10,786 bases of DNA from contig MHYW01000100.1 of assembly GCA_001828545.1 (NCBI GenBank), forward strand, positions 1 through 10,786, in the 5' to 3' direction. A program made the translations under genes and the position numbers. The stretch is from Planctomycetes bacterium RIFCSPHIGHO2_12_FULL_52_36 (GTDB taxonomy: Bacteria; Planctomycetota; Brocadiia; Brocadiales; Bathyanammoxibiaceae). Of the stretch, positions 5,915-10,786 are shown one piece after another (position 1 is the stretch's first letter; the number at the start of each line of letters is the position of its first letter). The notes below the pieces were generated by a model. The model ran no database searches and was not told the DNA's origin. It saw only the letters and a program-made list of their open reading frames with translations.

Positions 5915-6068
5915 CCTACCCACCCCTCCCTATATGCTATTGACTTGCTTGTATGATTTTGCTAAATGTTATCTTTCTTTTGTGGAAAGCACTGGCCCAA
6001 TAGTTAACCAGACTGGGCTAAGAATTTCAACACAATTTTCCTCGTATCAGGAGTTTTTTAAAGCGGGT

Positions 6069-6074
6069 TATAAT
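6069..6074 (+). promoter_or_regulatory. Consensus -10 box upstream of the pyrophosphatase gene
   Basis: TATAAT at 6069-6074 is a perfect -10 element and would start transcription near 6081. No good -35 hexamer lies 16-18 bases before it (ATCAGG region), so an activator or an alternative sigma factor might be used. Confidence 0.45.
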
Positions 6075-6118
6075 GTCAAGACAGAATCAAAACACGGGCT
6101 ATGAAAGGACTTGCACGG

Positions 6119-8410
6119 ATGCAAAAGTTTAAGTTGTCTGCCATGATGCTACTAGCCCTGGTGGGGCTATCCGCCTTAGGCGGATTAGGGAGTGCCTTTG
6201 CCGGGGTTGCCCACGGGACCGGGACCTCTCCGGAGGAATTGCCAAAGCTGTGGTATCTTGCCCCCTTCGGTGCCCTCATGGGATTGGTATTCGCTTTCAA
6301 ATATTACCGAGGGGTTATGGCCTCTCCCCCGGGGAACAAGCGCATGGTGGAGATAGCAGGCCATGTAAGGGAAGGGGCCTATGCCTACTTGAGGCAACAG
6401 TATAAGGTAGTGGCAGGCATTTTCCTGTTAATGGCCGTTGTGTTATCCATATTAGCCTTCGTGCTTGACATACAATCCAGGCTGGTCCCCTTCGGTTTCC
6501 TGTCCGCTGGAACCCTGTCTGGGTTGGCGGGTTTTCTTGGTATGCGGATTGCCACCCAGGCCAGTTCCCGTACTGCAGAGGCAGCGAGGCACTCGCTTAA
6601 CCGTGGCCTCCAGGTGGCCCTCCATAGTGGGGCCGTTATGGGGTTGGTGGTAGTGGGTCTGGCCCTCTTAGACCTTTCTCTATGGTTCTTCTTCCTGCGC
6701 CACTATACTAACCTCTCTCTTGACCATATCGTCCTGAGCATGCTCTGCTTCGGTATGGGCGCCAGCTTCCAGGCCCTCTTTGCCAGGGTAGGGGGTGGCA
6801 TCTACACCAAGGCCGCCGACGTCGGTGCAGACCTGGTAGGCAAGGTGGAGGCCAACATCCCCGAAGATGACCCCAGAAACCCTGCCGTCATTGCAGATAA
6901 TGTGGGCGATAACGTTGGGGACGTAGCAGGCATGGGTGCGGACCTCTATGAGTCCTATTATGGTTCTATCCTGGCCGCCAACGCCCTGGGGGTGACTGCT
7001 GGTCTTGGGATTAAGGCCGTGGTCCTGCCCATGTCACTGGCAGGTCTGGGCGTCATACTATCCATAATAGGCTTCTTTGTGGTGAAGACCCCCGAGCACG
7101 TCTCACAAAAGGCCCTCTTACAGGCCTTTGGTAGAGGGGTCAATCTGAGTTCTTTCCTCATACTAATCGTCTCAGCCGTGCTTATATACGTCCTCGTACC
7201 CGAACACCTTGGCCTCTGGGGCTCTGTCGCCTCGGGGCTTATTGCAGGGGTAATCATTGGCAGAATCACGGAATATTACACCTCGGACGCCTATTCCCCC
7301 ACAAGGGAGATAGCTGACTCCGCACTAACGGGCCCCGCTACAGTAATCCTCTCTGGCATATCTACCGGGATGCTCTCCACTGCTATGGCGGGTGTCACCA
7401 TTACCCTGGGGATTATGCTGGCCTTTACCTTTGCAGAGGGATTTGCTAACCTCACGTTAGGACTCTATGGCATTGCCATTGCCGCCGTGGGGATGCTCTC
7501 CACCCTGGGGATAACCCTGGCCACCGATGCCTACGGCCCTGTGGCCGATAATGCGGGGGGTAATGCCCAGATGAGTGGTCTCCCACCAGAAGTAAGGGAG
7601 AGGACGGAGATGCTGGACGCCCTGGGCAATACCACTGCGGCCACCGGGAAGGGTTTTGCCATCGGCTCGGCGGCCCTGACCGCTATGGCCTTGCTGGCTG
7701 CCTACGTAGGGGAGATTCACGTGGCCCTGGAAAGGAGCGGCGTGGACAAGTTGACCATCAATGGACGCACCGTTGACGTACATACGGCCAGTTTTATGGA
7801 CTTTATGGAATACTATAACGTAACCCTGATGAACCCCAAGGTTTTGGTGGGTGTCATGTTAGGGGCCATGGTATCCTTTGTCTTTAGTGCCCTGGCCATC
7901 CGTGCTGTGGGAAGGGCGGCCCAGAGGATGGTGGAAGAGGTCAGGAGGCAGTTCCGCGAGATAAAAGGCATTATGGCAGGTAAGGCCAAGCCGGACTATG
8001 CCGCCTGCGTGGCCATCAGCACTAGTGGTGCCCAGAGGGCGATGATGCTCCCAGCCATGCTAGCCATACTTATGCCTGTGGCGGTGGGCCTACTCCTGGG
8101 AGTCCCTGCCGTGATGGGACTTCTGGTAGGGTCCTTGTCTACGGGTTTTCTACTGGCCATATTCATGGCCAACTCCGGGGGTGCCTGGGACAATGCAAAG
8201 AAGTATATAGAGAGGGGGGCACACGGTGGGAAGGGCTCTCCCGCCCATAAGGCAGCTGTGGTGGGTGATACAGTGGGTGACCCGTTTAAGGATACCGCTG
8301 GCCCCTCCCTGAACATCCTTGTCAAGCTTATGGCTATAGTCTCTGTAGTCTTTGCTGGGGTGGTGGTAAGTTATTCACCAAAGATATCTGCCATCTTGCA
8401 TCTGCAATAG
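6119..8410 (+). CDS. hppA: Membrane-bound ion-translocating pyrophosphatase, K+-dependent type
   Basis: This 763-residue multi-pass protein couples hydrolysis of pyrophosphate to pumping H+ and/or Na+ across a membrane. Key motifs: DVGADLVGKVE (234-244, substrate-binding acidic motif); ADNVGDNVGDVAGMGAD (259-275); GNTTAATGKG (503-512); WDNAKKYIE and VVGDTVGDPFKDTAG near the C-terminus. Alanine at 507 and glycine at 510 match the K+-dependent subfamily; the K+-independent one has lysine and threonine there. Ion specificity (H+ versus Na+) cannot be read with confidence. Length is normal, but residues 1-30 form an extra hydrophobic, signal-peptide-like segment ending SAFAG before the usual first membrane helix (WYLAPFGALMGLVFAF). 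ATG 6119 is preferred because AAAGGA (6104-6109) lies nine bases upstream. An ATG at 6101 would add six residues but has no ribosome binding site. In anammox and related planctomycetes such pumps sit on internal membranes, which would fit but is not shown here. Confidence 0.96.
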   Translation: MQKFKLSAMMLLALVGLSALGGLGSAFAGVAHGTGTSPEELPKLWYLAPFGALMGLVFAFKYYRGVMASPPGNKRMVEIAGHVREGAYAYLRQQYKVVAGIFLLMAVVLSILAFVLDIQSRLVPFGFLSAGTLSGLAGFLGMRIATQASSRTAEAARHSLNRGLQVALHSGAVMGLVVVGLALLDLSLWFFFLRHYTNLSLDHIVLSMLCFGMGASFQALFARVGGGIYTKAADVGADLVGKVEANIPEDDPRNPAVIADNVGDNVGDVAGMGADLYESYYGSILAANALGVTAGLGIKAVVLPMSLAGLGVILSIIGFFVVKTPEHVSQKALLQAFGRGVNLSSFLILIVSAVLIYVLVPEHLGLWGSVASGLIAGVIIGRITEYYTSDAYSPTREIADSALTGPATVILSGISTGMLSTAMAGVTITLGIMLAFTFAEGFANLTLGLYGIAIAAVGMLSTLGITLATDAYGPVADNAGGNAQMSGLPPEVRERTEMLDALGNTTAATGKGFAIGSAALTAMALLAAYVGEIHVALERSGVDKLTINGRTVDVHTASFMDFMEYYNVTLMNPKVLVGVMLGAMVSFVFSALAIRAVGRAAQRMVEEVRRQFREIKGIMAGKAKPDYAACVAISTSGAQRAMMLPAMLAILMPVAVGLLLGVPAVMGLLVGSLSTGFLLAIFMANSGGAWDNAKKYIERGAHGGKGSPAHKAAVVGDTVGDPFKDTAGPSLNILVKLMAIVSVVFAGVVVSYSPKISAILHLQ

Positions 8411-8418
8411 GAGAATTC

Positions 8419-8470
8419 AGTAGTCAGTAGTCAGAATTCAGGATATCCTGTATTCTGAATTCTGTATTCT
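8419..8470. repeat. GAATTC-rich imperfect inverted repeat between hppA and rsfS
   Basis: The left arm 8419-8443 (AGTAGTCAGTAGTCAG, then AATTCAGGA) and right arm 8446-8470 (TCCTGTATTCTGAATTC onward) match at 19 of 25 positions around a two-base centre; the middle AGGATATCCT is a perfect palindrome. The arms contain short tandem units (AGTAGTC, TGTATTC), and TATTCTGAG at 8479-8487 continues the pattern beyond the right arm. It lies where the rsfS start and ribosome binding site would be expected. Confidence 0.65.
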
Positions 8471-8503
8471 ATATTTTGTATTCTGAGTTCCGAGGTCAGA
8501 GGT

Positions 8504-8896
8504 ACGTTAGAGTCTAAAGAAATCGCCCAGCTATTCGCCCAGATAGCCTATAATAAAAAGGCCGAGGACATCGTTATCCTTGACCTTCGCAGGCTTACTT
8601 TCTTTACGGAGTTCTTTGTCATCTGTAGTGGTATAAATCCCCGGCAACTCCAGGCCATCGTTGATGAGATAGGGAAGGAGGCAAGGGAGCGAGGTCTATC
8701 CAGGCTGGCAATAGAGGGCTACCACGAGGCTAGATGGATACTCCTTGACTATGGCGACGTCATTATTCACCTCTTCAACAAAGAGGCCCGCCATTTTTAC
8801 GACCTGGAACTCCTCTGGGGCGATGCCCCCAGGGTAAAGTGTCATCCTGCTAAGGCAGCAAAGACCAGGGGCCAGGGGCCAGGGGTTAGGGGTTAG
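8504..8896 (+). CDS. rsfS: Ribosomal silencing factor RsfS, no canonical start codon
   Basis: The frame encodes a complete RsfS (DUF143) domain: LESKEIAQLFAQIAYNKKAE, DIVILDLRRL, FFVICSG, GYHEARWILLDYGDVIIHLF, RHFYDLELLWGDAP. RsfS binds ribosomal protein L14 and blocks joining of the subunits when nutrients are scarce. The oddity is the start: the frame is open from 8459 (after TGA 8456-8458) to TAG 8894-8896 and contains no ATG, GTG or TTG anywhere. The family's N-terminus would normally be at about 8504-8510. The codons there are ACG (8504), TTA (8507) and GAG. GAGGT at 8492-8496 is seven bases before the ACG, so ACG is given as the nominal start; CTG 8483 or ATT 8480 are other options. The last residues (TRGQGPGVRG) are read from the G-rich repeat. 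It may be a functional gene with unusual initiation, a gene damaged by repeat insertion, or an assembly error. Confidence 0.8.
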   Translation, partial: TLESKEIAQLFAQIAYNKKAEDIVILDLRRLTFFTEFFVICSGINPRQLQAIVDEIGKEARERGLSRLAIEGYHEARWILLDYGDVIIHLFNKEARHFYDLELLWGDAPRVKCHPAKAAKTRGQGPGVRG

Positions 8897-8953
8897 GGGT
8901 CAGGGACCGGCAATCTTTATCCCTGGTCCCTAGCCCCTGTCCCCTAATCCCTA
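8868..8953. repeat. Seven-base GGGG(CC/TT)A tandem repeat forming a hairpin and a likely G-quadruplex
   Basis: On the plus strand GGGG runs occur at 8868, 8875, 8882, 8889 and 8896, exactly seven bases apart, separated by CCA then TTA, and followed by GGG at 8903. Five regular G4 runs with three-base loops are an ideal G-quadruplex pattern and look like a ciliate-type telomere repeat. The segment 8880-8908 also pairs at 23 of 29 positions with 8925-8953 around a 16-base loop. The repeat overlaps the last 9 codons of rsfS. Confidence 0.75.
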
Positions 8954-8960
8954 GATTTCT

Positions 8961-8989
8961 TTGACAGGTAGGGGATTATATGCTATGGT
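8961..8989 (+). promoter_or_regulatory. Strong promoter upstream of the exported protein / scpB genes
   Basis: TTGACA (8961-8966), a 17-base spacer, and TATGGT (8984-8989) preceded by TGC (extended -10). It begins eight bases after the G-rich repeat hairpin. The predicted start near 8996 gives a leader of about 90 bases, in which TCGGCT (9010-9015) and AGCCGA (9030-9035) can pair; no known riboswitch is recognisable. Confidence 0.65.
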
Positions 8990-9085
8990 TGCGTCTTAAG
9001 ATTCAGTTATCGGCTGACGGTAATCTGGAAGCCGAAGACCGATGCCTGAGGGCCGAAAACCAAAACCTGATTTGGAGGTGTAACC

Positions 9086-9688
9086 TTGAGAGCCTTGTCT
9101 TTACTCCTCTGCCTCCTTTTCTTCCAGGGGGTATCCCTGGCAGAAGGGCCTGAAAAATCTCCTCCTGAGCCCCCCGCCGTAGAGGCAGGAAAAGATGCTG
9201 TAGGGTTCAAAGATACCACGGAGGCAGACATCAGTCAAGCTGTAGAAGAAATAGAAAAGGGGGCTGTAAAGGCCCCAGTAGAACCACCGGTTACAGCACA
9301 ACCGGCGCAGGAAGGAAAGAAAAAGCCAGAGGGTGCCGTCCCAGGGGCGCCTCCAGAAGAAAAGAGGAAAAAGGAGAAGTGGGTAGGTATTGAAGGTGGC
9401 TTTGCCCACAGAGGCGTTACCGTACACCAGGGAAGCTATACCTTTGTTACCCAGTTTGACGGGGAGATGATAAATAACACAGGTACAAGTTATAGTATAG
9501 TAAAGTTCGTATTCAGTACCCATGATAGTAGGGGACGGTTAATCGCTGAGGATTCCTTCCATATCATAGATTTTAAGAACGGAGGGATTATGCCCTTCAA
9601 GGGCACCGTAGTGGACGGTTTCAGGGAGATAACAAGTTTTAAGATAAGACTCAAATCCGGGGTGGCTGCGGCTAAAGAAGGAGGATGA
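9086..9688 (+). CDS. Exported protein with a proline/lysine-rich linker and C-terminal beta-domain (FxLYD-like)
   Basis: The product has 200 residues and starts at TTG 9086, supported by a perfect GGAGGTG (9074-9080) five bases upstream; no better start exists. A signal peptide (about 1-19, LSLLLCLLFFQGVSLA) is followed by a low-complexity region to about residue 98, rich in P, E, K and A. A compact domain comes after it: GSYTFVTQFDGEMINNTG, YSIVKFVFSTHDSRGRLIAE, and IIDFKNGGIMPFKGTV. The order (strand, N-x-T/S-G turn, strand, D-x-x-G, glycine-rich turn, F) resembles FxLYD-type beta-sandwich domains of secreted proteins, which are of unknown biochemical role. The family call is by eye. Its stop codon is six bases before scpB, and the scpB ribosome binding site lies within its last codons, so the two are cotranscribed and probably translationally linked. 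Confidence 0.78.
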   Translation: MRALSLLLCLLFFQGVSLAEGPEKSPPEPPAVEAGKDAVGFKDTTEADISQAVEEIEKGAVKAPVEPPVTAQPAQEGKKKPEGAVPGAPPEEKRKKEKWVGIEGGFAHRGVTVHQGSYTFVTQFDGEMINNTGTSYSIVKFVFSTHDSRGRLIAEDSFHIIDFKNGGIMPFKGTVVDGFREITSFKIRLKSGVAAAKEGG

Positions 9689-9694
9689 GTAGTT

Positions 9695-10474
9695 ATGACC
9701 ACCCATAGTGATCCCAGTGAAGAAGTTGTTTCGTTATCCCAGCAGGAGATGGAAGGACAGGGTAGTAATCCAGCTCAGGCGGGCTGGCGTCTAGAGGAGG
9801 GTGGCAACGGTAAGCCCCGTACCTCAATGGTACAGGACGAGCCTCCGGTCCCTGGAAAGGGTCCAGATGAGATAAAGGTCTTGGTAGAGGCCCTACTCTT
9901 TGCCACTGACCAGCCATTGCCACTGAAGAGGCTGGTGGAGATTTTGGGGGCTGAAAAGGGATGCGTCTCACAGGCGGTTGATCTGCTCCGCCAGGAGTAT
10001 GAATCCACCCAGCGGGCCTTTCAGGTGGAAGAGATTGCGGGAGGTTACCAACTCCTATCCAAGCCAGAATACCACCAGTGGATATGCCTCCTGGAAAAGA
10101 AGAATACCGAGAGCAAGCTCTCCCCGGCCGCATTGGAGACGCTGGCTATTATAGCCTATAAGCAACCTGTCCTCCGCGCCACCATTGAAGCCATTCGCGG
10201 CGTAGAATCCAGCCAGATGCTCAGGAGTCTTATAGAAAAAGGGTTGGTAAAGATTGTGGGTAAAGACGAGAGCCTGGGGCGACCCCTCCTTTACGGAACC
10301 ACCAAGAGATTCCTGGAGTACTTTGGTCTAAATTCCCTTAATGCCCTCCCCAGGACCAGGAACTCTCTAGTTAAAGATGGAGTACATAGACTAGGGGGTA
10401 GGGAGGGAAAAGAATTGGAAATTGTAAGTTGTAAATTGCAAATTTTAAAATTTCCAATTTCCAATTTACAATGA
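9695..10474 (+). CDS. scpB: SMC-ScpAB complex subunit ScpB, tail encoded by a repeat
   Basis: This 259-residue protein is ScpB, the dimeric kleisin-associated subunit that with ScpA and SMC compacts and segregates the chromosome. The first winged-helix domain spans about 58-125 (DEIKVLVEALLFATDQPLPL, VEEIAGGYQLLSKPEY). The second spans about 140-218 and holds the strongest signature: LSPAALETLAIIAYKQPVLR, IRGVESSQMLRSLIEKGLVK, GRPLLYGTTKRFLEYFGL. Residues 1-55 are a non-conserved, polar N-terminal extension, longer than usual. The family domain ends near residue 218; the last residues, including GGREGKELEI and SCKLQILKF, come from the inverted repeat at 10391-10491, which also supplies the TGA stop. 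ATG 9695 is supported by AAGGAGG (9678-9684), ten bases upstream inside the preceding gene. The scpA partner is not in the window. Confidence 0.95.
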   Translation: MTTHSDPSEEVVSLSQQEMEGQGSNPAQAGWRLEEGGNGKPRTSMVQDEPPVPGKGPDEIKVLVEALLFATDQPLPLKRLVEILGAEKGCVSQAVDLLRQEYESTQRAFQVEEIAGGYQLLSKPEYHQWICLLEKKNTESKLSPAALETLAIIAYKQPVLRATIEAIRGVESSQMLRSLIEKGLVKIVGKDESLGRPLLYGTTKRFLEYFGLNSLNALPRTRNSLVKDGVHRLGGREGKELEIVSCKLQILKFPISNLQ

Positions 10475-10491
10475 TTTTTCCCTACCCCTAG
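10391..10491. repeat. Nested inverted repeat covering the 3' end of scpB
   Basis: Inner arms 10421-10446 and 10447-10472 are adjacent and complementary at 23 of 26 positions, almost entirely A/T (ATTGTAAGTTGTAAATTG against its partner). They are enclosed by a second pair, CTAGGGGGTAGGGAGGG (10391-10407) with AAAA, and TTTTTCCCTACCCCTAG (10475-10491). A TTTTT follows the inner stem, so the structure might stop transcription inefficiently. The element encodes the last 27 or so residues of ScpB and ends 25 bases before cobT. Confidence 0.8.
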
Positions 10492-10516
10492 TTCCAGACC
10501 CTGGGCAGATTGTCCT

Positions 10517-10786
10517 ATGTTTACTAACAGTACAAGAACGAACCTCCTTGATCACACCCTCCAGAACATACAATCAATTAATACGGACTCGGGGAGGGAG
10601 GCTGGGCAGAGGTTCAAGGAGTTTGCAATACCACAGGGAAGCCTGGGTAGGCTGGAAGAGTTGGCCACCTTTTACGCCTCCGTAAGGGGGATACCAGAGA
10701 GGGAAATAAGACATAAGGTGGTGTTTGTAATGGCAGGAGACCACGGGGTGGCAGAAGAGGGGGTGAGCAGTTTCCCCCAGGAGGTG
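10517..10786 (+). CDS. cobT: Nicotinate-nucleotide--dimethylbenzimidazole phosphoribosyltransferase, N-terminal 90 residues (partial)
   Basis: The frame runs off the right edge. CobT transfers phosphoribose from nicotinate mononucleotide to dimethylbenzimidazole (or another base), making the alpha-ribazole phosphate used as the lower ligand of cobalamin. Visible motifs are PQGSLGRLE (39-47), the base/substrate-binding loop of the family, and MAGDHGVAEEGVSSFPQEV (72-90), matching the conserved DHGV-x-x-x-GVS-x-x-P signature. ATG 10517 is the first start after the in-frame stop of scpB at 10472-10474. It lacks a recognisable Shine-Dalgarno and follows the repeat hairpin by 25 bases. Translation may therefore depend on ScpB translation or on an unseen signal. 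No cobalamin riboswitch is visible upstream. The catalytic glutamate near the C-terminus is outside the window. Confidence 0.93.
   Translation, partial: MFTNSTRTNLLDHTLQNIQSINTDSGREAGQRFKEFAIPQGSLGRLEELATFYASVRGIPEREIRHKVVFVMAGDHGVAEEGVSSFPQEV

Noticed and set aside
5915..6068. Hidden gene or riboswitch between the radical SAM and pyrophosphatase genes
   Set aside because: Only a five-base GCCCA/TGGGC pair (5995-5999, 6014-6018) and promoter elements are visible; no coding frame.
8868..8899. CRISPR-like regular repeat
   Set aside because: The unit is seven bases with no spacers; it is a simple tandem repeat.
9101..9523. 140-codon minus-strand frame opposite the exported protein gene
   Set aside because: The plus strand has a signal peptide, a perfect ribosome binding site and a recognisable domain; the minus frame is aromatic/cysteine-rich shadow sequence without a start signal.
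10475..10516. Cobalamin riboswitch ahead of cobT
   Set aside because: The gap is only 42 bases and mostly repeat arm; no B12-box or room for the aptamer.

Overview
The window is bacterial. It is gene-dense, has roughly balanced base composition by eye, and carries strong TTGACA/TATAAT-like promoters, AGGAGG ribosome binding sites and two tRNA genes with encoded CCA ends. No ribosomal RNA, CRISPR array, integrase or transposase is visible. The gene set (K+-type membrane pyrophosphatase, B12-binding radical SAM enzyme, M48 membrane protease, ScpB, RsfS, CobT, several exported or lipoprotein-like proteins) and the many short inverted repeats between genes remind me of uncultivated Planctomycetota of the Brocadiales type. 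That assignment is an impression, not something the sequence proves.

Layout. Positions 1-240 (minus) hold the N-terminus of an unrecognised lipoprotein. Next is tRNA-Asp (minus, 305-381), then about 400 bases without a gene but with a palindromic element. A secreted phospholipase-D-like protein (785-1339, plus) has a near-consensus promoter only 7 bases before its ATG. It faces tRNA-Val (minus, 1354-1430), which has a second copy of the palindromic element just upstream. From 1566 a strong promoter drives an HtpX-type protease carrying an EF-hand loop and, 16 bases later, a stand-alone Lrp/AsnC ligand-binding (RAM) domain protein. A coiled-coil and TPR putative lipoprotein follows. Positions 3782-4204 hold two tandem, related, single-membrane-segment small proteins of 49 and 51 residues, both ending in YWYR plus a basic tail. 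They are not database-recognisable to me and are the best candidate here for something undescribed.

Converging on them is a B12-binding radical SAM enzyme (minus, 4265-5914). Divergent from it is a K+-dependent-type ion-pumping pyrophosphatase with an extra N-terminal signal-like segment (6119-8410). Then come rsfS (about 8504-8896), an exported protein with a C-terminal beta-domain (9086-9688), scpB (9695-10474) and the start of cobT (10517 to the edge).

From 8411 on, every gene boundary except the 6-base gap before scpB carries a short repeat: a GAATTC-rich hairpin before rsfS, a 7-base GGGGTTA-like tandem repeat and hairpin after it, and a nested A/T-rich hairpin at the end of scpB. These repeats run into the coding regions. 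The rsfS reading frame contains no ATG, GTG or TTG at all, and both rsfS and scpB take their C-terminal codons and stop from repeat DNA. The genes are mostly housekeeping or envelope functions. Apart from the protease/RAM pair, the two small proteins and the 9086-scpB pair, they do not form one obvious pathway, although the radical SAM enzyme uses cobalamin and CobT helps make it.
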